The notes beneath the pieces were generated by a model. It was not told the origin of the DNA, ran no database searches, and worked only from the letters and a program-made list of their open reading frames with translations. From IMG/VR virus record IMGVR_UViG_3300020421_000033, positions 1 through 47,481 of that record: a stretch of 47,481 nt of DNA, one strand, 5' to 3'. This document shows, piece by piece, positions 36,572-45,052 of the stretch. Origin of the DNA: a virus. A program made the translations under genes and the position numbers. Each line of letters starts with the position of its first letter. The first letter of the stretch is position 1.

Positions 36572-36880
36572 ATGAAAAAGACATTAGCATTATTATTTTC
36601 GTTGATGTTCTTTACGAGTGTTGTATATGCACAAAAACTATACACAGGCGGCGAGAAATACGAGAAAGAGGGAGTTGTTGCCTTAACACTTACACTAAAT
36701 GGTAAAATGATTGAGTGGGTATACAAAGAAAACTTATCACAATGCTTGAAATCTAAAAGAGTAGCAAGTAGAGAAGTTGGTGGTGAGAGAGTTATCTTTG
36801 CGTGTAAGATGGTAAAAGCTCTTTTACAAGAAGACAAACAAACAAAGTATGGTATTAGATTACTAAAAATATTAGACTAA
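36572..36880 (+). CDS. Small exported Cys-pair protein, paralogue A
   Basis: 102 residues; signal peptide cleaved near VYA (20). The mature part has a beta strand (VVALTLTLNGKMIEWVY), and the domain SQCLKSKRVASREVGG...FACKMVKALL with ILKIL-like end RLLKILD. The C-terminal domain is shared with the next gene: CLKxKR, then FxC or MTC, then a final hydrophobic strand. The two are likely an old duplication. Confidence 0.7.
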   Translation: MKKTLALLFSLMFFTSVVYAQKLYTGGEKYEKEGVVALTLTLNGKMIEWVYKENLSQCLKSKRVASREVGGERVIFACKMVKALLQEDKQTKYGIRLLKILD

Positions 36881-36887
36881 AGGATTT

Positions 36888-37343
36888 ATGAATAAGATAT
36901 TATTAATAGCATTTTTATTTTTGATGATGTACGCTCCAGCATATGCTGATTGTACAGGTTGTGGAGATGACGGACACCAAGTTTGTCCTATTGAAGAGAA
37001 GGCACATAAACATATAACGGTGATGACAGAAGAACATAAGACTTCAACATCACAACCAGAAGATGGTGTTGTATTTGCAGTATGTATCTTTGAAATTGAT
37101 AACGACACAGGTGAAAGAAAATTAGTAGACCATAGAGCAAGTGAGAACTTGATGGACTGCTTGAAAAATAAGAGAGAAGCAGAAAGAGACTATAAAGAGA
37201 AGAAAGAAAAAGGTGGTGTCTTCAATATGACTTGTGATAAAGTTAACGCAAAAGTACAAGTACAAGAAGATGGTTCGTGGAAGATTTTAGAAATATTAGG
37301 AAGACACGAACAAGCATATATTAGAAAAAAAGTTTACGAATAA
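36888..37343 (+). CDS. Small exported Cys-rich protein, paralogue B
   Basis: 151 residues; signal peptide cleaved near AYA (20). The mature N terminus is Cys-rich (CTGCGDDGHQVC), suggesting a metal or disulfide site with several His nearby. The C-terminal domain (MDCLKNKREAERDYKEKKEK, MTCDKVNAKVQVQED, SWKILEILG) parallels that of the previous gene. Both lie in the middle of the baseplate genes. Function unknown. Confidence 0.7.
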   Translation: MNKILLIAFLFLMMYAPAYADCTGCGDDGHQVCPIEEKAHKHITVMTEEHKTSTSQPEDGVVFAVCIFEIDNDTGERKLVDHRASENLMDCLKNKREAERDYKEKKEKGGVFNMTCDKVNAKVQVQEDGSWKILEILGRHEQAYIRKKVYE

Positions 37344-37359
37344 TCGTGGGAGATAGAAA

Positions 37360-37686
37360 ATGGCTGAAGAAAAAATTGTAGTACCTGCTGATAAAAAAGA
37401 AATCAGTAAAAAGGTAAAGGTTGACTTGGAAGTGGACACTAGTGTAAAAGATTTAGGTCCTAATCCTTACGCAAGAATAATACATATGGCAAGAGCAGTA
37501 GACGCTTGGAGAATATTTCCAAGATTGTTCTTAACCGTATATATTGTTTTATTATACAAATGTGTAATTTGGTATATGAACTTACAGGCACCTACTATGG
37601 AACAAAGTGGGTTAATCAGTATCGTTGTTGGTGCTGGTGCAGCTTGGTTTGGTTTATATACAGGTTCAAGTAAGAAAAACAAATAA
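37360..37686 (+). CDS. Two-span membrane protein, holin candidate
   Basis: 108 residues. The first 45 are acidic-then-basic and cytoplasmic in character. AVDAWRIFPRLFLTVYIVLL and YKCVIWYM form span one (about 52-70). SGLISIVVGAGAAWFGLYTG forms span two (about 82-101), ending in SSKKNK. This WRIFPRLF...VVGAGAAWFGLY pattern is widespread in marine phages. Size and topology suit a class II holin or a GTA-type holin relative, but the role is not proven. Confidence 0.7.
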   Translation: MAEEKIVVPADKKEISKKVKVDLEVDTSVKDLGPNPYARIIHMARAVDAWRIFPRLFLTVYIVLLYKCVIWYMNLQAPTMEQSGLISIVVGAGAAWFGLYTGSSKKNK

Positions 37687-37698
37687 GGTAACGAGTAA

Positions 37699-39249
37699 AT
37701 GGCCGCAACCACACTAACCGAAGCCTCGCAAGACGAGATAGTAAGCATATTCAAAGCAATATCTAACAAAGTACAAGGTTCTGTTGAAGGACTTGTTAAG
37801 ACTACTCAGCCTAAATTAAATAAACTAGTTGCAGAAACAATAGACTCATTTAGAGATAATCCTCGTCAAGTTAACAAACAGATGAATTTGTTAGCAGACA
37901 GAATGAAAGAATTAGGATTTTCTGTAGATGATTTAACAGCAGGTATTGATGAAAAAGATTTAACTGCTGATATGAAGTCTTTACAAGACGCAATGCGAAC
38001 TAGAGAAGTTAAGATTGTAGAGGCAGAAAAACAAGTAGAGAGTTTGCGTAAACAAGGTATAGCGGCAATGGTTGAGCAAACAGAAGACGGTGCCAGAGCG
38101 ATGGTAATGTCTACTAAAGAACTCAAAATTGAACAAGATAAAATTTTAGAAAAAGAAAAAGAATTAGTTAAATCACAATTAGAAATAACAAAAGATACAA
38201 AAGATGTAGTTAAAATGCAGGCTGGTCCTGCAAGAGAAGCCGCAGAAAAAGCAATCGCTGAAAGAAGTGCTAATTTAGAAGAAGAAAAACAATTACTTGA
38301 ACAAAAAAGAATAGCAGTAACCGGTCAAGGTTCAGACGAGATTGCTGGTGGTGGCGGTGGTGATTTCATTGACCCACGAGGTATGTTTGCTGGTATATCT
38401 GATACCTTTATGGGTATCAAAGATAGTATCACAGGTCCATTCGTTGAACTTGGTGAAATGGCAGCTCGTATGGGTAAATCTTTTATGAACTTCGGTAAAG
38501 CAATGAAGACACCTATTAAATCACTAAAACTATTTGGTGCAAGTTTAATGCTTTCACTTGTACCTGTGTTATTATGGGCAGCTGCTATATTAGCATTAGT
38601 TGCTCTTATCGCAGTTATAATGTTTAAATTTAAAGATATTAAACAAGCAGTCATAGACGCATATAACTATCTAGGAGAAGTGTTTACAAAGTTTGGTGAA
38701 TACTTAAAAGAGAAGTGGGATAATTTAGTTAATTACTTCTCGGAGATGAAACAAGGTCTGATAGACAAATGGGATGCCTTTAAAGAAGGTATATCAAATA
38801 TGGTAGACTATGTAAAAGGTCTAGGTGGTAGAATATGGGATAGTATTAAAGAAGCATTTGGTAGTATCGGTGATTATATTGCAGACATATTTAAAAGAAT
38901 CTATAATGGTTTCGTAGATAAGTTTGGTAAGTATATCGGTATGGAGAAAGTTGCATTGTCAACAGATAAAAAAGGTGCACCTAAAGAAGTTGAAGAAACA
39001 GACGAAGTTAAGAAAGCAGAAATAGAATCTAATTCTACAATGCAAAAAGTGGCAGCCAACAATAAAGAGAACGCACAAACTTTGAAAGAAGAAGGTGCTA
39101 CTCAATCTGGTAAAGGTAATAATGTTGGTGTATCACAAGACAATAGACAAATTGTAACCACAAACAATCAGGAATCTATATTCGCAGGTAGTGGTAATAG
39201 AAATCCAGACCCATCATCAAAATGGGAAAAACTAACAGCACTAACTTAA
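37699..39249 (+). CDS. Tail tape measure / baseplate hub protein, gp29-type
   Basis: 516 residues (T4 gp29 is 590). A helical N terminus and coiled coil (about 95-200) are followed by hydrophobic membrane-like helices (about 275-315, LKLFGASLMLSLVPVLLWAA and ILALVALIAVIMF), then amphipathic repeats with aromatic residues (FTKFGEYLKEKWDNLVNYF). This layout is typical of tape measures. It lies between gp26 and gp48, as gp29 does in T4. It likely sets tail length and may be injected at infection. Confidence 0.75.
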   Translation: MAATTLTEASQDEIVSIFKAISNKVQGSVEGLVKTTQPKLNKLVAETIDSFRDNPRQVNKQMNLLADRMKELGFSVDDLTAGIDEKDLTADMKSLQDAMRTREVKIVEAEKQVESLRKQGIAAMVEQTEDGARAMVMSTKELKIEQDKILEKEKELVKSQLEITKDTKDVVKMQAGPAREAAEKAIAERSANLEEEKQLLEQKRIAVTGQGSDEIAGGGGGDFIDPRGMFAGISDTFMGIKDSITGPFVELGEMAARMGKSFMNFGKAMKTPIKSLKLFGASLMLSLVPVLLWAAAILALVALIAVIMFKFKDIKQAVIDAYNYLGEVFTKFGEYLKEKWDNLVNYFSEMKQGLIDKWDAFKEGISNMVDYVKGLGGRIWDSIKEAFGSIGDYIADIFKRIYNGFVDKFGKYIGMEKVALSTDKKGAPKEVEETDEVKKAEIESNSTMQKVAANNKENAQTLKEEGATQSGKGNNVGVSQDNRQIVTTNNQESIFAGSGNRNPDPSSKWEKLTALT

Positions 39250-39683
39250 AATTTACCTAAATCATCTTCTGTAAAGATTTTGAACTCCCAACCTTGCATT
39301 TCGCAATAACGAACGGCTGCATTCCATTTAGCCTTGTTCTTAATATACGCTAAACTTTCATTGATATATGCTCTAGTTTTACGAGACCTAGGTTTAGGTT
39401 TGACGGTGAACGCCTTTGGTTTGATTTCAATAATGTACTTACCTTTGTCGGTAACTACAAAGAAATCAGGAAAGTAATTATGTAATTTCTTGGTCACAGG
39501 ATTACGATAACGGATTGCTATCTCTTCACTACCCCAATGTTTGATTGCCTCATTACGGTCGCAGTATACCATAAATCTTCTCTCCCAATTAGACCGATAA
39601 ACAACTCTATTAGGATTACCGATGTATTTGTCTTTGTTTTGAGGTTTATATTTGCCTTTATAACTTGCTGTTGCCATTGCCAT
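39246..39683 (-). CDS. 4: Head completion nuclease-like protein, gp4
   Basis: 145 residues, close to T4 gp4 (150). The signature YRSNWERRFMVYCDRNEAIK, then HWGSEEIAIRY and YFPDFFVV, ends in IIEIKPK. These match a PD-(D/E)XK fold (Glu34, Asp73, Glu86, Lys88). The start may be ATG 39683 or, with better spacing from AGGA, ATG 39677. This is the only leftward gene in the tail module, with its own promoter; its 3' end overlaps the tape measure gene by four bases. Confidence 0.85.
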   Translation of the reverse strand: MAMATASYKGKYKPQNKDKYIGNPNRVVYRSNWERRFMVYCDRNEAIKHWGSEEIAIRYRNPVTKKLHNYFPDFFVVTDKGKYIIEIKPKAFTVKPKPRSRKTRAYINESLAYIKNKAKWNAAVRYCEMQGWEFKIFTEDDLGKF

Positions 39684-39689
39684 TTCCTG

Positions 39690-39697
39690 TATAAATA
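39690..39697 (+). promoter_or_regulatory. Late promoter of gp48, rightward
   Basis: TATAAATA on the + strand, 28 bases before ATG 39726, faces a leftward late box 20 bases away. Confidence 0.75.
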
Positions 39698-39716
39698 TTA
39701 GTACAATTCATAAGGA

Positions 39717-39724
39717 TATTTATA
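39717..39724 (-). promoter_or_regulatory. Late promoter of gp4, leftward
   Basis: Reading the - strand, TATAAATA lies 34 bases before the gp4 start. Its predicted start (about 39710) would overlap the rightward start (about 39704), so the two transcripts begin face to face. Confidence 0.7.
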
Positions 39725-39725
39725 T

Positions 39726-40910
39726 ATGGGATATACAAACAAAGTAAGTCAAGTTATAAAAGGTCGTATCAATTCAGGTGCAAATGCTGTAAAAGGATTT
39801 GTTGATGGTCTTGCTGGTGATATAACATCACAAATAGACAACTTCAGCAATCAGTTTACTGGTGCCGAGAATAGTGAAGCGACTAAAGCAAAAGCACGAC
39901 AGATTTTAAATAAATCACCACTAGAGATTGGTTCAGGTGACGCTTTACAAGGTAGAGTCCGTTCCAGAATTAATTGGGGTCAGATATATTATCCTGAAGA
40001 AACAGGTATGTTAGATGAAGGTCACTATGTAATATTTGATATTATTGAAAACAGAAAAACATCATTTGGTAGTAATATGAAGAGAATGATAGAAGTACCA
40101 GCTGATGATGACGCAGAAGCTAATCGGGATGCAATTGCAACAGCAGATTCAGCAGCTGCTCCGAAGTTAACGACAACTAGAAAGGCAAGAGAAATGTCCT
40201 CTGGTATTGGTCAAGGTGGTTCACATACACATACAAGAATTAGTGATACGGTGTGTTTATATACACCTGCCGAAGCTGCAAAATTCTCATACAAAGCAAA
40301 CTATGAAAACTTAGCAACAGGTCTTGCTGGTCTTATGGCGTCTAGTATGGAAGCAGGTAAAGATATGTCTTTCAAAGAAGCAATGATTGATGGTGGTGGT
40401 GCTGTGATAGAAAGAGTATTAGGTGAGGCAGTAACCGGTATCGTAAGTGCATTGCCTGGTGTTGGTGATGTTAGAGGTGCAATAGATAAGTCAATGGGTA
40501 GAGCATTAAATCCATTTAACGAACAAGTTTTTAGAAGTGTACCATTTAGAGAATTCCAGTTTCCATTTACATTTGCACCAAAGAATAGAAAAGAAATGTT
40601 AAATGTAGAAAAGATTATCAAGTTATTTAAATTTCATATGTTACCTGAATTTAGTAATAAAACTAAATCAGCATTTTTGTCTCCATCTGAATTTCAAATA
40701 ACTTATATGTATCGTGGTAAGACAAACGATTATATACCACAGATTTCTCGTTGTGTTATGACAGGTATGGATGTTGACTATGCAACAGAAGGAACATTCC
40801 ATACATTTAGAGAAGACGATAGAGGAGCTGCACCTATAACAACAACAATGAATTGTACATTTGCAGAAACAGAAATTATGACTAAAGAGACAATCGCTAA
40901 AGGATATTAA
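39726..40910 (+). CDS. 48: Baseplate tail-tube cap protein, gp48
   Basis: 394 residues (T4 gp48 is 364). The C-terminal half has the family pattern: SVPFREFQFPFTFAPKNRKE, NVEKIIKLFKFHMLPEF, FLSPSEFQITYMYRG and ISRCVMTGMDVDYATEGTFH. An N-terminal Gly/Ala-rich region and VCLYTPAEAAKFSYKA precede it. It caps the hub and is the site of tail-tube attachment with gp54. gp53 follows within four bases. Confidence 0.88.
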   Translation: MGYTNKVSQVIKGRINSGANAVKGFVDGLAGDITSQIDNFSNQFTGAENSEATKAKARQILNKSPLEIGSGDALQGRVRSRINWGQIYYPEETGMLDEGHYVIFDIIENRKTSFGSNMKRMIEVPADDDAEANRDAIATADSAAAPKLTTTRKAREMSSGIGQGGSHTHTRISDTVCLYTPAEAAKFSYKANYENLATGLAGLMASSMEAGKDMSFKEAMIDGGGAVIERVLGEAVTGIVSALPGVGDVRGAIDKSMGRALNPFNEQVFRSVPFREFQFPFTFAPKNRKEMLNVEKIIKLFKFHMLPEFSNKTKSAFLSPSEFQITYMYRGKTNDYIPQISRCVMTGMDVDYATEGTFHTFREDDRGAAPITTTMNCTFAETEIMTKETIAKGY

Positions 40911-40913
40911 TAA

Positions 40914-41423
40914 ATGTATTTTTCAAGTTTCCCACTTATACTATATGATATGAAAGGTGACCAGAAAGCAAAACTGGCAACTAACATAATCAAACGAGTA
41001 AAGGTAAGAGAAAAAGTATTAGACGCAGCTATGCTGTATCAGAAGTACTTTGTACAACCTGGCGAAAGACCAGAAGATGTAGCATTTAATCACTTCGGTA
41101 AATCAGAATATCACTGGATTATATTGTTGACAAATAATATAACAGACGCATACTATGGTTGGCCTATGTCATATGCAGAATTTGAAACATTTTTAAAAGA
41201 CAAGTATACAAATCCAGAAGGTATACATCATTACGAAAAGAAACAAACTAGTGGTGATACAGGTGTCCATATAGAATGTATGGAATCAGACGCAGGTTCT
41301 GTATCTGTATCTAATAGAGAATACGAACAAAGAAAACAAAACGATATAAGCGAAATCAAATTGTTAGACCAAGGATATCTATCAACATTTTTAGATGAGT
41401 TTGACAAATTAATAGGTGAATAA
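40914..41423 (+). CDS. 53: Baseplate wedge protein, gp53
   Basis: 169 residues (T4 gp53 is 196). YFSSFPLILYDMKGDQKAK, then NIIKRVKVREKVL, RPEDVAFNHFGKSEYHWIIL and NITDAYYGWPMSYAEFETF, are diagnostic of the gp53 family. It joins the wedges to the hub. The downstream gp27 gene starts two bases after its stop. Confidence 0.92.
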   Translation: MYFSSFPLILYDMKGDQKAKLATNIIKRVKVREKVLDAAMLYQKYFVQPGERPEDVAFNHFGKSEYHWIILLTNNITDAYYGWPMSYAEFETFLKDKYTNPEGIHHYEKKQTSGDTGVHIECMESDAGSVSVSNREYEQRKQNDISEIKLLDQGYLSTFLDEFDKLIGE

Positions 41424-41425
41424 TA

Positions 41426-42883
41426 ATGTATAGCAAACTTAAAACCGATGACCTGAAAAAGGCAGGTGACTATACGCTATCTGAAATAGTGGTACATAGT
41501 AGAGAGTCCTTTGACGGTTCAAGTAAAGCAAAGAAAACAGATATAACAAGTCTTGTTGCTGAAATCAATATTTACGAAGATATAAACGAGAAGAACTTAA
41601 CAGGTCAGTTAGTTATATCAGATAGTACAGGTTTGCCTAACAATATGCCATTGACTGGCAATGAACTATTATCATTTAAACTAGGTACACCAGGTTCTAG
41701 TAGATATTATGATTTTGAAAAGTATCCTATGGTCATCTACAAGATAGGTGAGAAACAACCACATAATCCTAGGTCACAATTCTATATTCTATACTTCTGT
41801 AGTAAAGAACAAATTACCAATCAAACTCTAAAAGTACAAAGACCATTTAGTGGTGCTGTATCTGATATGATTTCTAGTGTAGCATTATCTGAATTAGGAA
41901 CGAGTAAAGACATTTACATTGAAGGCACAAAAGGTAGTCGTAAGTTAGTCATACCTAGATTTAGACCATTTAAGGCAATTGATTTCTTATGCAGTATGGC
42001 AGAATCAAGTCAGTTTAATTCAACAGGATTTAAATGGTATGAGACAGCAGATGGATTTCATTGCCGTTCATATGAGAATATGATGGCAGTAGGATTAGAT
42101 AGTACAAGACCTAACAATGGTTATTTTAAACCAACTATGGCAGGTACTACAAGAGATAAAGGTAACCGTGATGTTACCCAAGAAATGCAGACAATGTTTA
42201 GTTATGAAGTTATAGACCAGTTTAATCTTATGAAAATGTTAGGTATGGGTGGTGTTGCAAGTCGTGTATTAAAGACAGATTTATTTAACAAGACATTTAG
42301 TAATGCAGATTTTAATTACGAAAAGAACTATGATACACAACATCATACAGAGCACGATGGTATGGGTATGAGACAAGGTGATAAGAAATTACTACCTAAT
42401 TATCCATTTAGAAACAATCTAGCATTGACAGATTACGCAGATGGTACTTTCTTTCATAGTAGTGAGACAGAAAATCAATATGATGGTTATAATTCCGTAT
42501 CGCCAGAAAACTCAATGCTGAATAGAATAGCACAAGAGGTAGCATTAGAATGCTTTAAAGTAAAATTTGATGTGCCTGGATACACAGGATTATCAGTTGG
42601 TGAAATGGTTGGATTAGAACTGCCTAGATACGAAAGTATTAGTGTTGGTGATATAGACCAAGACCACATAATGTCAGGTAGATGGTTAGTATCAAGTATA
42701 ATACATAAAGTTATACCAGCAAAGAGTTACCACTCAATGACCGTTGAATGTCTGAAAGATAGTGTTAAATCGCCATACTATAATGAAACAATTAAAGTAG
42801 AAGAAGGAAAAGAAGATAAAGGTAAAGTCTATGAGCAAGAGAAGATAGATGAAGGTATCTTTGGAATCTTTGATGAATATTAA
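41426..42883 (+). CDS. 27: Baseplate hub protein, gp27
   Basis: 485 residues, larger than T4 gp27 (391). Recognisable features include ITSLVAEINIYEDINEKNLT, GQLVISDSTGLPNNMPLTG and RFRPFKAIDFLCSMAES, with a later FKVKFDVPGYTGLSVGEMVG and SYHSMTVECLKDS. It forms the trimeric hub that holds gp5. The C-terminal 30 residues are acidic. The gene is followed by a 180-base stretch with only small frames. Confidence 0.85.
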   Translation: MYSKLKTDDLKKAGDYTLSEIVVHSRESFDGSSKAKKTDITSLVAEINIYEDINEKNLTGQLVISDSTGLPNNMPLTGNELLSFKLGTPGSSRYYDFEKYPMVIYKIGEKQPHNPRSQFYILYFCSKEQITNQTLKVQRPFSGAVSDMISSVALSELGTSKDIYIEGTKGSRKLVIPRFRPFKAIDFLCSMAESSQFNSTGFKWYETADGFHCRSYENMMAVGLDSTRPNNGYFKPTMAGTTRDKGNRDVTQEMQTMFSYEVIDQFNLMKMLGMGGVASRVLKTDLFNKTFSNADFNYEKNYDTQHHTEHDGMGMRQGDKKLLPNYPFRNNLALTDYADGTFFHSSETENQYDGYNSVSPENSMLNRIAQEVALECFKVKFDVPGYTGLSVGEMVGLELPRYESISVGDIDQDHIMSGRWLVSSIIHKVIPAKSYHSMTVECLKDSVKSPYYNETIKVEEGKEDKGKVYEQEKIDEGIFGIFDEY

Positions 42884-42906
42884 GAGAATATTCGTAGTTT
42901 ATTCAT

Positions 42907-43065
42907 ATGACAACAACTAGAGAGAACCATAGAGAATCGCCCTCCGAGACGCCCCTCCAGAGGTCTAAAGGGCATAGATTAGGGTCTCTCAGCACACACT
43001 CCACTCTATCTGCTGACATACAAACCAGAATAAATGAGAACAAAATGAGAACAAAAACACAATGA
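42907..43065 (+). CDS. 52-residue frame after gp27 (weak)
   Basis: ATG 42907 encodes a Ser/Thr/Arg/His-rich peptide (MTTTRENHRESPSETPLQRS, then KGHRLGSLSTHS) that ends on TGA overlapping the ATG at 43062 (ATGA). No clear ribosome site is present, and the composition differs from its neighbours (more GC). It may be a real small gene or a chance frame. Confidence 0.3.
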   Translation: MTTTRENHRESPSETPLQRSKGHRLGSLSTHSTLSADIQTRINENKMRTKTQ

Positions 43066-43325
43066 TTAGAACAATGAAAGAATTAAACAACCCTTTACGC
43101 AACACATTTAGAACCATACGCAAGACCTATGAGGATGCTCTGTATAAAGTAATCTTACAGAAGTTTTTTAAAGGTACATACGCAATAGACGAACTCAATC
43201 ATAAAGTCGGCGTACTTTCAGCAATCGCTATACGCACGGCAGTATTACGAATAATGCTCAAAGATATGACACTAGCGTGTCAGTTGCGTAGGTTTAGAAT
43301 AAATAGTAAAAATAATAGTATCTGA
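43062..43325 (+). CDS. Small basic protein between gp27 and gp5
   Basis: 87 residues. A basic helical sequence with NPLRNTFRTIRKTYEDALYK and LRRFRINSKNNS at the end, and AIAIRTAVLRIMLKDMTLAC as a hydrophobic helix. The start lacks a good ribosome site; ATG 43074 is an alternative. Function unknown. A late promoter overlaps its 3' end. Confidence 0.5.
   Translation: MIRTMKELNNPLRNTFRTIRKTYEDALYKVILQKFFKGTYAIDELNHKVGVLSAIAIRTAVLRIMLKDMTLACQLRRFRINSKNNSI
43298..43305 (+). promoter_or_regulatory. Late promoter-like AATAAATA
   Basis: AATAAATA followed by G lies 54 bases before the gp5 ATG and fits the NATAAATA consensus. Confidence 0.55.
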
Positions 43326-43359
43326 TGTTATCTAAAAGGTACAAGTATCGGAAGAAAAT

Positions 43360-44409
43360 ATGGCCAAGTTTATACATTTTACAGGAATAGTTGAAGACAG
43401 ACAGGATCCTCACAAGGTAGGCCGAGTGCGTGTAAGGTGCTTGGGTTACCATTCAGACGACATTACCGTTTTACCTACAGCGGACTTGCCGTGGGCGCAA
43501 TGTGCATTACCTACGACTGCCGGTGGTATAAGTGGCCTGGGTCAGTCGCCAACCTTTTTGGTAAATGGTACTTGGGTATATGGTTTCTTTAGAGATGGAG
43601 AGCAGGCGCAACAACCAGTTGTTCTTGGAGTACTCCCAGGTAAACCTACTGAATACTCTAGTCGTTATTATTCAAAGGCCTACTATGATGGTTCAAATAT
43701 CTATCCTAAATACATTAATGAGACAGACACTAACAGACTGGCCGCTGGAGACAACTCTCTAGTAAATGAAATAAGAACAGCGACACGAATAACAGATGTT
43801 GCTACAGCAGACTTTGATAGTACATCGGCCGCAGATGGCAGTACTATATTAGGTTCTGATACAACAAAGTGGTCACAGCCTGCTATATCATACGCTGCTG
43901 TGTATCCATATAATAAGGTAACGGAAACGGAAAGTGGCCATATACAAGAGTTTGACGATACGCCGGCCGCAGAGCGTATTCATATAAGGCACAAGATAGG
44001 TACATCATTAGAATGGACACCAACTGGCGACCAAGTCAATATAATAAAAGGCCATAATTACAAGATGGCCGTTGGTTCAGATAAGACTTATATAGAAGGC
44101 GATAGTGATATTAGTATAGACGGACGCCATAAGATATACATTAACAAGTCTGCTACATTAAACAATCACTATGATATACAAGTAGGTGCTAATGCAAACC
44201 TTAATATACAAGTAGATACTGGCGATGTCAATGTAGTCACCAGAGTAGGTAAAGTCAATGTCAATAGTGGTGGTGATTATAATTTAAAGGTAGGTGGTAA
44301 CTACACCTTGACGGTGGATGGCAGTCATAGTGAAACAATCGCAGGCACACGAACAGAAACGGTAACAGGCGATAACACCAAAACAGGTAAGACAATCAAT
44401 CTCAACTAG
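43360..44409 (+). CDS. 5: Baseplate central spike protein, gp5 without lysozyme
   Basis: 349 residues, shorter than T4 gp5 (575). The N-terminal OB domain is clear: FTGIVEDRQDPHKVGRVRVR and LGYHSDDITVLPTADLPWAQ, with GTWVYGFFRDGEQAQQPVVL. The T4 lysozyme domain that follows in T4 is missing. The C-terminal half is a beta-helix: repeats such as INKSATLNNHYDIQVGANA and GGNYTLTVDGSHSETIAGTR. It pierces the outer membrane, but wall digestion must come from another protein. Confidence 0.88.
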   Translation: MAKFIHFTGIVEDRQDPHKVGRVRVRCLGYHSDDITVLPTADLPWAQCALPTTAGGISGLGQSPTFLVNGTWVYGFFRDGEQAQQPVVLGVLPGKPTEYSSRYYSKAYYDGSNIYPKYINETDTNRLAAGDNSLVNEIRTATRITDVATADFDSTSAADGSTILGSDTTKWSQPAISYAAVYPYNKVTETESGHIQEFDDTPAAERIHIRHKIGTSLEWTPTGDQVNIIKGHNYKMAVGSDKTYIEGDSDISIDGRHKIYINKSATLNNHYDIQVGANANLNIQVDTGDVNVVTRVGKVNVNSGGDYNLKVGGNYTLTVDGSHSETIAGTRTETVTGDNTKTGKTINLN

Positions 44410-44509
44410 GGCCGGTTTGTTATCTAAAATCCTGATAGCAATTAGGGCAATTATAACTAGGACCTGCTGGGTAATCTATAAATGCAATAGACTATACTAA
44501 ATATAAATT

Positions 44510-44629
44510 ATGAAGAAACTCTTTAAAATAGCAGGTCTATACTTCTTTACATTTCAACTAATAAAGGGTCTTCTGTGGATCCTATTGATATATCTCGGCT
44601 TTGAGTTTGGGAATTTTTTTCCGAGCTAA
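44510..44629 (+). CDS. 39-residue membrane microprotein
   Basis: ATG 44510 encodes MKKLFKIAGLYFFTFQLIK followed by GLLWILLIYLGFEFG: a basic N terminus and a membrane span. Small proteins of this layout occur in T4-like phages. Its end overlaps a leftward gene by 83 bases. The ribosome site is weak. Confidence 0.55.
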   Translation: MKKLFKIAGLYFFTFQLIKGLLWILLIYLGFEFGNFFPS

Positions 44630-44729
44630 TTTTCTCTACAAGCTTCGTTAACTTATCTATCTTATTGTGAAGCTCATCTACTTCTTTTGTTATATCATTG
44701 TAAATATCATCATTATTATAAAATGTCAT
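44547..44729 (-). CDS. Small acidic coiled-coil protein, leftward
   Basis: 60 residues, with AAAGGA seven bases before the ATG. The sequence MTFYNNDDIYNDITKEVDEL then HNKIDKLTKLVEKISSEKN is a heptad-like coiled coil. It follows the leftward gene at 44743 and probably shares its promoter. Its 3' half overlaps the rightward microprotein gene. Confidence 0.6.
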   Translation of the reverse strand: MTFYNNDDIYNDITKEVDELHNKIDKLTKLVEKISSEKNSQTQSRDISIGSTEDPLLVEM

Positions 44730-44742
44730 TATTCAGTCCTTT

Positions 44743-44994
44743 CTAAAAAAAATATTCAACATCGCCCCAACTATCAGACTTTACTTGTATAATAGTCATA
44801 GGGTCATTTACTTCATTATTATTCAGACACTTCTCAGCGTCTTCTTTTGTATCAACTATCAAAGGCATTTCAGCATTTGCGTCATTAGGGTCAACAAACT
44901 TCGTACCTGTAGCGTCAAGTAATAGTTCAGTATTATCTTTTTTCAAAGCATAACCTTCTTGTTCATAGACCATTGTTGGTATTGGATGACTCAT
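44743..44994 (-). CDS. Small acidic protein, leftward
   Basis: 83 residues from ATG 44994, which has AAGGAGTATATT before it; an in-frame start further upstream at 45033 lies in the promoter. It opens MSHPIPTMVYEQEGYALKKD, and continues with a VDTKEDAEKCLNNNEV segment and WGDVEYFF end. It appears soluble. The early promoter on the same strand suggests a role early in infection. Confidence 0.65.
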   Translation of the reverse strand: MSHPIPTMVYEQEGYALKKDNTELLLDATGTKFVDPNDANAEMPLIVDTKEDAEKCLNNNEVNDPMTIIQVKSDSWGDVEYFF

Positions 44995-45023
44995 AATATA
45001 CTCCTTTTCTTTATCATACTTAC

Positions 45024-45052
45024 ATACTATCAAACTCTACACTCCTTGTCAA
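45024..45052 (-). promoter_or_regulatory. Early promoter, leftward
   Basis: On the - strand: TTGACA (45052-45047) with prefix AGTGC, 17-bp spacer, TAGTAT (45029-45024). The same extended -35 block as on the + strand. Confidence 0.7.
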
